Shown: positions 44,389 through 53,080 of the stretch, in pieces
How the letters are laid out: every line of letters begins with the position of its first letter
How positions within the stretch are numbered: the first letter of the stretch is position 1
Assembly: GCA_036676355.1 (NCBI GenBank)
Contig: JAKFDA010000043.1
Coordinates: forward strand, 28,996-92,995
Length of the DNA stretch: 64,000 bases
Origin: ZC4RG42 sp036676355
GTDB lineage: Bacteria > Pseudomonadota > Gammaproteobacteria > Burkholderiales > SG8-39
Direction of reading: 5' to 3'
Notes under the pieces: generated by a model
What the model was told of the DNA's origin: nothing
Database searches by the model: none
What the model saw: the letters and a program-made list of their open reading frames with translations, nothing else
Translations under genes and position numbers: made by a program

Positions 44389-45522
44389 TCAGGGATTCAG
44401 AAAAGCGTGCACTTCGTCGCCACGCTTCAAGGTATCCCGATATCCCAGGTCGATCAAGGCACGACAGAAATCGGCTTCGAACAACAAATAGCTGGCGAGG
44501 TTGGAGCCGTTGCGATTCATCGCTCCGACTGCGCGCATCAAGAAACGCGTCGTTTTTGGTAAGGACCGCACATGTCGGGCGGCAATCCGCTCGATCGGCT
44601 CGCTCGGCGACATCACCAACACATCGATTCTGCGCAAATTAACGCCCAGATGCTCGGCGCGTTCGGGCGAAACGCATTGCAAGGTGCGATTGATGCGTTG
44701 CAGCCGCTCGATATCCACAGATAGGCTGTCGAGAAAAATACTGTTCAGCGCATGGCCCGCGATCTGCGCGAGCGACGGGTAGGTGTTCGAACGTACACGC
44801 GGCGGCTCAGTGGATTGCCGGCCCGTGCCGATGATAAACACGCGGTCCGCGCCGAGATGCAACGCTGGACTGATCGGGGCAATCTGCCGCATCGAGCCAT
44901 CGCCGAAATATTCACGATGGACCTTTACCGCGGGAAATATGAATGGCAACGCGCTGGAAGCAAGTAGCAGATCGACATTCAGCGCGCGCGCCGCACCGGT
45001 ACGCTGCGTACGCTCCCACGCCTCGATGTCCGGACCGCCCTGATAAAACGTGACTGACTGTCCGGAGGTATAGCCCGATGCGGTAACTGCCACGGCATAC
45101 AGCGCGCCTGCATCGATGTTGGCCTGGATGCGGCCGAAATCCATGGTCCGTTCGAGCATTTCACGCAATGGCGTGTTGTCGAGCAGGGAAATCGGGTTAT
45201 TGCGATAAAGCAGCGTCAGCGCCGCCAGCCATTTGCCCCCTGTCTTTAGGGTGCCTGGCAGATCCGTGCGATAGACCTGGGGCGCATGAAAACTTTCCCA
45301 CACATCGCACAGATCGCGCACGCCCCCAGCGAAATCGTTCGCACGAATCGCAAGCGACGCAGCATTAACTGCACCGGCCGACGTCCCGCAGATTATGGGA
45401 AAGGGATTGCTCGGCGCATCACCGAGCAGTTCGCCGACCGCTCTCAGTACGCCGATCTGATAGGCGGCACGCGCGCCACCTCCGGTCAGAATGAGCCCGA
45501 TCTTTTTGCTGTTGTCGGTCAT
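44389..45522 (-). CDS. Patatin-like phospholipase
   Basis: The 377-residue protein has the patatin catalytic dyad: the serine in GTSAG (in IICGTSAGAVNAAS) and the aspartate in FGDGSMR. The oxyanion loop is LTGGGARAAYQIGVLRA. It resembles the RssA/cytoplasmic patatin type found in betaproteobacteria and probably hydrolyses phospholipids or lysophospholipids. It has no defence-gene neighbours, so a CBASS CapV role is not suggested. Confidence 0.92.
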   Translation of the reverse strand: MTDNSKKIGLILTGGGARAAYQIGVLRAVGELLGDAPSNPFPIICGTSAGAVNAASLAIRANDFAGGVRDLCDVWESFHAPQVYRTDLPGTLKTGGKWLAALTLLYRNNPISLLDNTPLREMLERTMDFGRIQANIDAGALYAVAVTASGYTSGQSVTFYQGGPDIEAWERTQRTGAARALNVDLLLASSALPFIFPAVKVHREYFGDGSMRQIAPISPALHLGADRVFIIGTGRQSTEPPRVRSNTYPSLAQIAGHALNSIFLDSLSVDIERLQRINRTLQCVSPERAEHLGVNLRRIDVLVMSPSEPIERIAARHVRSLPKTTRFLMRAVGAMNRNGSNLASYLLFEADFCRALIDLGYRDTLKRGDEVHAFLNP

Positions 45523-45639
45523 GTTGCAGCGGCCCAGACAGGAATGATCGCGGGCAGCGCAGTGTAGCGTTGTCGTGTCGTGAAAACCAGCAAGGGCCGC
45601 GCAAAACTGCGCACATCCGACTACATTCGAAGCCGTAGG

Positions 45640-47916
45640 TCACGCTGCCCCGGCGGCCGCCTCCACTGCTGTGAGGGCTGTCATATTGACGATGCGGCGA
45701 ACCGTGGCAGACGGCGTCACGATTTGCACAGGCGCAGCGGCGCCCACCAGGATCGGGCCGATTGTGACGCCATCGCCGGCGGCCGCCTTGAGCAGATTGA
45801 AGGAAATGTTCGCGGCCTCGAGTGTCGGCATGACAAGTAGATTCGCCTCGCCCTTCAAGCGCGAGTTGGGAAATACCATTTGACGAACTTCCTCGGACAA
45901 TGCCGCATCGCCTTGCATCTCACCTTCGACTTCCAGATCGGGCGCCCGATTTTCGATGAGCGCAAGCGCATCGCGCATTTTCGCAGCAGAAGGCGAACCG
46001 CTCGTGCCGAAGCTGGAATGCGAAACCAATGCCACCTTGGGCTCGATCCCGAAGCGACGCACCACGTCGGCCGCGAGAATGGTCATTTCGGCCACCTGCT
46101 CCGCGGTCGGGTCGAGATTGACGTGCGTATCGCAAATGAACACCGTGCGCCGGGACAGTACGAGCAGATTGAGCGCGTAGTAGCCATTGATGCCCGGACG
46201 ACGCCCGATGACCTGATCGACATAGTGCAGATGTAGATCATAGGTGCCGAAGGTGCCGCAGATCATTGAGTCGGCATCGCCTTGATAGATCATCATGGCG
46301 CCGATCAGCGTGTGACGTCGACGCATTTCGATCTTCGCGTACGGAACCGACACGCCGCGCCGCTCGGTGAGTCCGTGATACGTCTGCCAGTAGCTGCGGT
46401 AGCGTTCGTCCCATTCGGGATTGCACAGTTCGAAATCCACGCCGGCCTTGAGCCGCAACCCGAGGCGCGCGATGCGCTGTTCGACCACTTGCGGGCGACC
46501 GATGAGAATCGGCTTTGCCAATCCTTCGTCAACGACGATCTGCACGGCGCGCAGCACACGTTCGTCCTCTCCCTCTGCATAAACGACGCGCTTCGTTATC
46601 TTCTTGGCCGCGGCGAACAGCGGCCGCATTATCAGACCGGAGTGGTAGACGAACTGCTGCAGCGCGTCGCGGTAGACGTCGAAATCTTCGATCGGCCGCG
46701 TCGCCACACCACTATCCATCGCGGCCTTGGCCACAGCGGGTGCAACTTTTACGATCAAGCGCGGATCGAAGGGCTTGGGAATGAAATACTCGGGGCCGAA
46801 TTTCAGGTCCGGCTCGCCATATGCCGCCGCGACGACATCGGACTGCTCCGCCATTGCCAGATCAGCGATCGCCCGAACGCACGCAACTTTCATTTCTTCA
46901 TTGATTTCTGTCGCACCGACATCCAGCGCGCCGCGAAAAATGAACGGGAAGCAAAGTACGTTGTTGACCTGGTTCGGGTAGTCGGATCGACCGGTCGCCA
47001 TAATGGCGTCTGATCGCACCGCCTTGACCAGATCCGGACGGATCTCGGGCTCGGGATTGGCCAGCGCGAGAATAAGCGGCTTGGCGGCCATGCGCGCCAC
47101 CATATCGGGCTTCAGCACACCGCCGGCAGACAACCCGAGGAATACGTCGGCGCCTTCGATTATTTCGCCAAGCGTGCGCGCATCGGTGTCGCGCGCATAG
47201 TGCGCCTTGTAAGAGTCCATCTCCTCGGTGCGGCCTGCATATACCACGCCTTTGATATCGGTTATCCAGATGTTCTGCTCAGATACGCCGAGCCGAACCA
47301 ACAAATTCAGACACGCCAGCGCCGCAGCCCCGGCGCCCGAGCAGACCAGTTTCACCGAAGAAATAGGCTTGTCGACGAGACGCAGACCGTTAGTAATCGC
47401 GGCGGCAACGATTATGGCGGTCCCATGCTGATCGTCATGGAATACCGGAATCTTCATGCGCTTGCGCAACTCGCGTTCGATCTCGAAGCACTCCGGCGAT
47501 TTGATGTCTTCAAGATTGATGCCGCCGAACGTCGGCTCCAAAGCCGCAACCATATCGATGATCTTGGCCGGATCGCGCTCGTCGAGTTCGATATCGAACA
47601 CATCGATACCGGCGAACTTCTTGAACAGCACCGCCTTGCCTTCCATTACCGGCTTGGCGGCCAACGGTCCGATCTGGCCAAGGCCGAGTACCGCGGTACC
47701 GTTGGTAACGACCCCCACCAGATTGGAGCGAATGGTCAGCGCGCTCGCCTGCATTGGGTCCTGCCTGATCGCTTCGCATGCGGCCGCCACACCAGGTGTA
47801 TAAGCCAGCGACAAGTCATGCTGGTTGACCAGCCCCTTGCTCGGTGTAACGGAAATTTTTCCTGCGGTTGGGTGACTGTGGTAGTGCAGAGCCGCCTGGC
47901 GCAACACGTCTTCCAT
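45640..47916 (-). CDS. maeB: NADP-dependent malic enzyme with phosphotransacetylase-like domain
   Basis: The 758-residue protein oxidatively decarboxylates malate to pyruvate. The N-terminal malic domain has the catalytic Tyr in SLAYTPGVA and the Lys in VLFKKFAGIDVFDIEL, followed by a Rossmann NAD(P) domain with VCSGAGAAALACLNLL. From about residue 430 there is a phosphotransacetylase-like domain, thought to be regulatory in MaeB. The length matches MaeB (about 760). Confidence 0.97.
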   Translation of the reverse strand: MEDVLRQAALHYHSHPTAGKISVTPSKGLVNQHDLSLAYTPGVAAACEAIRQDPMQASALTIRSNLVGVVTNGTAVLGLGQIGPLAAKPVMEGKAVLFKKFAGIDVFDIELDERDPAKIIDMVAALEPTFGGINLEDIKSPECFEIERELRKRMKIPVFHDDQHGTAIIVAAAITNGLRLVDKPISSVKLVCSGAGAAALACLNLLVRLGVSEQNIWITDIKGVVYAGRTEEMDSYKAHYARDTDARTLGEIIEGADVFLGLSAGGVLKPDMVARMAAKPLILALANPEPEIRPDLVKAVRSDAIMATGRSDYPNQVNNVLCFPFIFRGALDVGATEINEEMKVACVRAIADLAMAEQSDVVAAAYGEPDLKFGPEYFIPKPFDPRLIVKVAPAVAKAAMDSGVATRPIEDFDVYRDALQQFVYHSGLIMRPLFAAAKKITKRVVYAEGEDERVLRAVQIVVDEGLAKPILIGRPQVVEQRIARLGLRLKAGVDFELCNPEWDERYRSYWQTYHGLTERRGVSVPYAKIEMRRRHTLIGAMMIYQGDADSMICGTFGTYDLHLHYVDQVIGRRPGINGYYALNLLVLSRRTVFICDTHVNLDPTAEQVAEMTILAADVVRRFGIEPKVALVSHSSFGTSGSPSAAKMRDALALIENRAPDLEVEGEMQGDAALSEEVRQMVFPNSRLKGEANLLVMPTLEAANISFNLLKAAAGDGVTIGPILVGAAAPVQIVTPSATVRRIVNMTALTAVEAAAGAA

Positions 47917-48016
47917 CGCTTCACTCCTCAGGGATGTCTACCGTCAGTATAGTTCCACCTCGATTCGTCCTGGATAAAAGCGAACCGGTGCGTCTTCTCG
48001 CGGTCTTATAAATATT

Positions 48017-48544
48017 ATGAGATCTCTCTACGTAATCACGTTTCTTTGTGCGACGCTCGCCGGTTGCGCCACTCATCCGGGGCAGCGCGATGCAGCCGGC
48101 AATCCCGACTTAGAGAGATTGAGTGTGGCACAGATGGCGGAACGGGCCGCTCAGGCGCCGGCGAAACTCGGCGTGGTCGAGATTGCCGCGCTGGCACATC
48201 AAGGGCTGCCCGCAAACGAAATCGTGGCGCGCATGCGCGCCAGCGGATCGCGTCTCGATATGGACCCCGAACAACAAAATGCCCTGCGCAAACTCGGTGC
48301 GTCCGAAGCGGTGATTGACGCGCTGATCGCCGCGGAGTCCGAGGCGCGACGAACCGATCGCGTAACCGCGGAGGCAGACCGCGCCGCACGACGCAAGCAG
48401 CAGGCAGAGGCGCGGCGCGAGATGTATCGCTCCTACGGCTACGATCCCTATCCCTACGGCAACTGGTACCCGTACTTCGGATACAGCCGGTTCGGCCATC
48501 ACAACGGCTGGCACAGCGGCATCGGCTGGGGCTGGGGCTGGTAG
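48017..48544 (+). CDS. Putative lipoprotein with Gly/Tyr/Trp-rich tail
   Basis: The 175-residue product has a lipoprotein signal peptide with lipobox LAGC (Cys17). The middle is helical, and the C-terminus is rich in Tyr, Gly, His and Trp (ends GWHSGIGWGWGW). A TATAAA lies five bases before the ATG and no ribosome-binding site is visible, so the mRNA could be leaderless. Function unknown. Confidence 0.8.
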   Translation: MRSLYVITFLCATLAGCATHPGQRDAAGNPDLERLSVAQMAERAAQAPAKLGVVEIAALAHQGLPANEIVARMRASGSRLDMDPEQQNALRKLGASEAVIDALIAAESEARRTDRVTAEADRAARRKQQAEARREMYRSYGYDPYPYGNWYPYFGYSRFGHHNGWHSGIGWGWGW

Positions 48545-48579
48545 CATCAACGCCCCTACATCAAAACCCGCGTAGCTTC

Positions 48580-49758
48580 ATGAATGGTCGTCGCTCGGCG
48601 GCGCTGGCGCGCCGAATGCAGGACATTGCGCCCTTCCAGGTCATGGAGGTACAGCGGCGCGCATTCGAGCTCGAAGCGCAAGGCAGACATATCGTTCACA
48701 TGGAAATCGGTCAGCCGGACTTTTCGGCGCCGCCCCAGGTGGTCGAGGCAGGCGTCGCGGCGCTGCGCGAAACGCGGCTCGGGTATACCGATGCGCTGGG
48801 ACTGCCGGCATTGCGCGAACGGATCGCGAGCTTCTACGCCACACAGTTTCAGGTCGCGCTGAGCCCGAACCAGATCATGGTGACGGCGGGCGCTTCGGGC
48901 GCTTTCCTCATCGCCATGGGCGCGCTGATCGATCCGGGCGACCAGGTGCTCATGGCCGACCCCTGTTATCCATGCACGCGCCATTTCGTGCGAATGTTCG
49001 ACGGACGGGCGATCGCGTTGCCTGCTACGGCCGATCACCTTTATCAACCGCGCGCGGAAGATATCGCGGGTGCGTGGCAGCCGCAGACGCGCGGCGTGGC
49101 GCTCGCGTCGCCATCCAACCCGACCGGAACGAGTATCCCGACGAGCGAACTGACGCACATCGCCGAGATCGTTTCAGCGCGCGGCGGCTTCCTGCTGGTG
49201 GATGAAATTTATCAAGGACTGGTCTACGACCGCCCGCCGTCGACGGCGTTATCGGTGTCCGGTTCGTGCCTGGTGATCAACAGCTTCTCCAAGTACTTTT
49301 GCATGACTGGTTGGCGGCTCGGCTGGCTGGTTGCACCGGAAGCGCAGATCCGCGAGATGGAACGTCTCGCGCAGAATGCGTACATTTGCGCATCGGCTCC
49401 GGCACAGCATGCGGCGCTCGCAGCGTTCGAGCCGGGCACGCTTGCAGTGCTTGAAGAGCGTCGCGCGGCGTTTCGGCGCAGACGGGATTTTCTCGTGCCG
49501 GCATTGCGTGAACTTGGATTTTCGGTTCCGACCATACCGGACGGAGCGTTTTACATTTATGCGGGCTGCGAACGCTTCACCGCCGACAGCCGGGAATTCG
49601 CCATGCGTCTATTGGATGAAGCGGGGGTGGCGATCACACCGGGTTGTGATTTCGGCGTGCATCGTGCGAAACAGCATGTGCGCTTCGCCTACACCCGAAG
49701 GATCGAGGAATTGGAGACGGGAGTGGAGCGGCTCGCACGCTTCATATCGAAGCTGTAG
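48580..49758 (+). CDS. Class I/II pyridoxal-phosphate aminotransferase
   Basis: The 392-residue enzyme has the PLP lysine in NSFSKYFCMTGWRLGW, the ASPSNPTG substrate motif and the DEIYQGLVYD aspartate motif. This is the fold I aminotransferase branch that includes AspC/AlaT/YfdZ enzymes. The amino-acid substrate cannot be fixed from sequence. Confidence 0.9.
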   Translation: MNGRRSAALARRMQDIAPFQVMEVQRRAFELEAQGRHIVHMEIGQPDFSAPPQVVEAGVAALRETRLGYTDALGLPALRERIASFYATQFQVALSPNQIMVTAGASGAFLIAMGALIDPGDQVLMADPCYPCTRHFVRMFDGRAIALPATADHLYQPRAEDIAGAWQPQTRGVALASPSNPTGTSIPTSELTHIAEIVSARGGFLLVDEIYQGLVYDRPPSTALSVSGSCLVINSFSKYFCMTGWRLGWLVAPEAQIREMERLAQNAYICASAPAQHAALAAFEPGTLAVLEERRAAFRRRRDFLVPALRELGFSVPTIPDGAFYIYAGCERFTADSREFAMRLLDEAGVAITPGCDFGVHRAKQHVRFAYTRRIEELETGVERLARFISKL

Positions 49759-49804
49759 TGCCCCTTCGAAGGCGCGGGCTTCTTCAGCTCAACCGCGCCG
49801 CTGC

Positions 49805-50470
49805 TCAGATATCGGCGCGCGCCGAAACGACGCCAAGCGCACGACGCAGGCGCGCCTGCTCCGCCATGACTTTCTGCGCGTAGCGACTCTCCGGATCATC
49901 GGCGGCGCCCGCGTAAAGCTGCAGTCCGCTTTCGAGCGATCCGGTCTGCCGTATATAAGTCTTCAGGATCTGCACGCCGACCTGGATATTCACTCTCGGC
50001 TGGAGCAGCGCTTCGTCCCCGCCATGCGCGCTCAACTTGTCGAGATGGAATCGCGGCACGACCTGCATCAAGCCTTTTGCGCCATAACCGCTTTCCGCGA
50101 TGGGGTTGAAGCGCGATTCAATCGCCATGACGGAAAGGATCAACAGCGGATCCACTTTCCATTTCCGCCCAACCGCGTAGGACTCCTGCACCAGTTGCTC
50201 AATAGCGTCGCCGGCCACCCGGTACCTGCGCGCCAGATATGCGGCCACCGTGCGCTGCTGCGATTGCACCGCGCTGTCGACTTCATGGGGCCGAGGGTCC
50301 GCCGGTTGCTCAGCCGCCTGGGCGTCAACGATGGTGGCGTCCTGCGTGAATTCGGGATCGATAAGCAACGCCACGAGTGCGACCAGGCCGAACAATGCGA
50401 GCGCCTGCGTAGCGGTCTTCGTCGCAATCCCCATCACCTCGCGGGCCTTGCGCATACACATCTGCTTCAT
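49805..50470 (-). CDS. Lytic transglycosylase (SLT domain)
   Basis: The 221-residue protein has an N-terminal signal/anchor helix (TQALALFGLVALVALLI) and a C-terminal SLT domain with the catalytic glutamate in MAIESRFNP and the AKGLMQVVP motif. It cleaves the glycan strands of peptidoglycan. The start at 50470 (MKQMCMRKAREVM) is preferred to an upstream ATG at 50485. Confidence 0.88.
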   Translation of the reverse strand: MKQMCMRKAREVMGIATKTATQALALFGLVALVALLIDPEFTQDATIVDAQAAEQPADPRPHEVDSAVQSQQRTVAAYLARRYRVAGDAIEQLVQESYAVGRKWKVDPLLILSVMAIESRFNPIAESGYGAKGLMQVVPRFHLDKLSAHGGDEALLQPRVNIQVGVQILKTYIRQTGSLESGLQLYAGAADDPESRYAQKVMAEQARLRRALGVVSARADI

Positions 50471-50939
50471 GCTTTCTCCGTGCAAAAGTCACACTGCCGA
50501 AAACCGCTCGCAACCAGTCCTGCAATATTTGCTCTGCAGCAGATGCGGTGTGATCTATGGACCCGCAGTCGTAGATGAGCGGGTCGTACGGTGCGCAAAT
50601 TCGCGCATTTACCGCGTTGGCTTAAGCCGGAACTTTAGGTTCGACTCACAAAGCCTTACGGCGCGGATATAACTCAATGAATAGAGTTTGAAGGAAAGGG
50701 CAGGATAATTAAGAAGTTAGCTCTCGTCAAGCTATTCCGACGAGCGGCCGGCGCAGTTCTACTGCAGTGCACAATAAAAAAATTTTGGGGAAAGGCCGCC
50801 CGGCTCCACCATCGACCGGCTGGTAAAATGGCTCGGTCTTTTGGCAGGATGCCGGGAGGCAAACACACCAGTAGTCGAATGTCTGCGGACCGACCTTTGC
50901 CTGTACAAAGATCGGCCGCAGACAGTTCGATACCCCGCC
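50471..50939. other. Intergenic region with a long inverted repeat
   Basis: About 470 bases without a supported gene, holding upstream DNA of the transglycosylase and downstream DNA of the histone-like gene. A long imperfect hairpin lies at 50881-50923 (outer arms GTCTGCGG/CCGCAGAC, inner CCGA and CTTTG pairings) without a T run. A 98-codon minus-strand frame here (50674-50970) overlaps the H1-like coding end and is not convincing. Confidence 0.45.
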
Positions 50940-51503
50940 TTAAGGCCGTGAGCCCGTAGGAAAAGGCCACGCAGCTGCCGGGTTCAGTGCAGTCTTGACC
51001 CCGGGTGTGGCTGCAGTTGACGGTGCAGCAGGCGCTGCTTCGGAAGCAGATGCCGCTGGTGCTGCTGCAGTCTTCTTGGCCGCTCTTTTCACTGGCTTGG
51101 CTTTTCTTCTGGCAGGTTCCTTGGCAGCTTTTTTGGCTGCTTTCTTTTTGGCCGCTTTTTTGGCTGGCTTCTTCGCAGCCTTTTTCGCGGTTTTTTTCTT
51201 GGCGGCTTTTTTCTTCGCGGTTTTTTTCTTGGCGGTTTTCTTGGCGGCCGTTTTCTTCGTGGCAGCCTTTTTCGTCGCCGTCTTTTTCTTCGCCGGCTTC
51301 TTCACCGCGGCTTTTTTTGCCGCCGTTTTCTTCTTCGCCGGCCGCTTGACCGCCGCCTTCTTCACCGCCGTTTTTTTCTTCGCCGGGCGCTTGACCGCGG
51401 CTTTCTTCACCGCAGTTTTACGAACGGCTTTCTTCACGGCTTTCTTCACGGCCTTTTTGGCCGGCTTCTTCGCAGCTTTCTTGGCAGTTTTTTTCGTTGC
51501 CAT
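50940..51503 (-). CDS. Histone H1-like Ala/Lys-rich DNA-binding protein
   Basis: The 187-residue protein is almost entirely Lys, Ala, Pro and Thr, with tandem units of the type KKAAVKRPAKKKTA near the N-terminus and KKTAKKKAAKK later. It ends in a non-repetitive tail NPAAAWPFPTGSRP that is conserved in betaproteobacterial H1-like proteins. Such proteins bind DNA through charge and help compact the nucleoid. Repeat number may vary between strains. Ala/Pro-rich AlgP-type proteins are the nearest alternative. Confidence 0.88.
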   Translation of the reverse strand: MATKKTAKKAAKKPAKKAVKKAVKKAVRKTAVKKAAVKRPAKKKTAVKKAAVKRPAKKKTAAKKAAVKKPAKKKTATKKAATKKTAAKKTAKKKTAKKKAAKKKTAKKAAKKPAKKAAKKKAAKKAAKEPARRKAKPVKRAAKKTAAAPAASASEAAPAAPSTAATPGVKTALNPAAAWPFPTGSRP

Positions 51504-51693
51504 GCTTTACTCCTTCAGAGTTAAGAGAACAAACACACCAACTACGCCCCGGCCTCAAAGGCCGGGACATCCACCGACAGGCGAGCCTGTCGTTGAATCC
51601 AGCGGGGCTGCGATCCCCCATACAAAAATGTCGGCTCCGCCAACGGGTCCGACATCGAAAATTCCTGTTCAGCCTTCACCGCACCGGAAACAG

Positions 51694-51726
51694 CAAAAGG
51701 CGTCCCGCCTGCACGGGAAGCCTGTC
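51694..51726 (-). terminator. Possible terminator after nrdB
   Basis: A CCCG/CGGG stem with outer GGC/GCC pairs (about 51699-51726) is followed on the minus strand by TTTTGC. The stem is short and bulged, so confidence is modest. Two further hairpins (GGCC arms at about 51548-51566; ACAGGC/GCCTGT at about 51576-51592) lie between it and the H1-like gene. Confidence 0.35.
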
Positions 51727-51775
51727 CACGGCCCCGGTTTTCGGGACACGCGATGTTGCTTGAAGCGGCGACTGC

Positions 51776-52933
51776 CTAATCCCAACTGAGGGCGCCTCCG
51801 GTCTGATACTCGATCACGCGCGTCTCAAAGAAGTTGCGTTCTTTTTTCAGATCGATCATCTCGCTCATCCAGGGGAACGGGTTGTTCGCCCCTTGGAACA
51901 GCGTCTCAACTCCTATCTGTTGACAACGCCGATTCGCGATGTAGCGAAGATACTCTTTAAACATTGGTGCATTCAAGCCCAACACGCCACGCGGCATCGT
52001 ATCTTCCGCATATCGGTACTCAAGATCAACTGCTTTACGCATCAACGATTGGATCTCTTCGCGAAATTCGGCGGTCCACAACTGCGGATTCTCCAGTTTG
52101 ATCTGGTTGATGAGATCGATGCCGAAGTTGCAATGCATCGACTCATCGCGAAGGATGTACTGATACTGCTCGGCCGCGCCGGTCATCTTGTTCTGCCGAC
52201 CGAGCGCGAGAATCTGCGTGAAGCCGACGTAAAAAAACAGGCCTTCCATGATGCAGGCGAACACGATCAGGCTCTTGAGCAGTTGTTGATCCGTATCGGG
52301 CGTGCCGGTTCTGAAGGCGGGATCCGTCAGCGTGTCGATGAACGGGACCAGGAATTCGTCCTTGTCGCGGATGCTGTCGATCTCATGGTAGGCGTTGAAG
52401 ACTTCGCCTTCATCCAGCCCCAGACTTTCGACGATGTACTGATAGGCGTGCGTGTGGATCGCCTCCTCGAATGCCTGACGCAGCAGGTACTGACGGCATT
52501 CCGGCGCGGTGATGTGACGATAGGTCCCCAGCACGATGTTGTTGGCCGCCAGGGAATCCGCCGTGACGAAGAAGCCGAGGTTGCGCTTGATCAGACGCCG
52601 CTCGTCCTCGGTCAGCCCGTTCGGATCTTTCCAGAGCGCGATATCACGGCTCATGTTGATTTCTTGCGGCATCCAATGGTTCGCGCAGGCCGAAAGGTAC
52701 TTTTCCCAGGCCCATTTGTACTTGAACGGAACCAGCTGGTTCACGTCCGTTTTCGCATTGATGACGAGCTTGTCTTCCACCCGGATGCGACGGAAGCGCT
52801 CTTCTTTCGGCACGGCGATGTCGCTTGCCGCCGCGGCAGGCGCCGTCGACATCGAAGTGCCTCGCCCGCCGGCCCGGCTTACGCTCGCCGGATTCATCCC
52901 ACCGGCGTTCGGCTCGTCTTCAAAGCTCAACAT
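51776..52933 (-). CDS. nrdB: Ribonucleotide reductase class Ia, beta subunit
   Basis: The 385-residue subunit houses the di-iron tyrosyl radical used by NrdA. Iron ligands and the radical tyrosine are visible in EEAIHTHAYQYIVESLG and RDESMHCNFGID. The start at 52933 is set by GGAGG five bases upstream. The first 50 residues form an Ala/Gly/Ser-rich, probably disordered extension. It lies 147 bases after nrdA. Confidence 0.96.
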   Translation of the reverse strand: MLSFEDEPNAGGMNPASVSRAGGRGTSMSTAPAAAASDIAVPKEERFRRIRVEDKLVINAKTDVNQLVPFKYKWAWEKYLSACANHWMPQEINMSRDIALWKDPNGLTEDERRLIKRNLGFFVTADSLAANNIVLGTYRHITAPECRQYLLRQAFEEAIHTHAYQYIVESLGLDEGEVFNAYHEIDSIRDKDEFLVPFIDTLTDPAFRTGTPDTDQQLLKSLIVFACIMEGLFFYVGFTQILALGRQNKMTGAAEQYQYILRDESMHCNFGIDLINQIKLENPQLWTAEFREEIQSLMRKAVDLEYRYAEDTMPRGVLGLNAPMFKEYLRYIANRRCQQIGVETLFQGANNPFPWMSEMIDLKKERNFFETRVIEYQTGGALSWD

Positions 52934-53080
52934 ATGTTCCTCCATCTGAATTTCGCTGCGGCTCGTCGGCAGCTCCAAGTGTTGTGTGACGGCAAGGGCT
53001 CATCCCACGCCTTCTACATCCGGGCCGCCTCCCACAGCGTCCGCCGCCATTCTCGTTACGGCTCCAGGTCCGCGACCGCC

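Noticed and set aside
44389..45522. Patatin gene as a CBASS CapV effector
   Set aside because: It lies 16 kb from the CBASS genes among housekeeping genes and follows the RssA-like type.
50674..50970. 98-codon minus-strand frame near the H1-like gene
   Set aside because: It overlaps the end of a well-supported gene in another frame, lacks a ribosome site and has no recognisable features.
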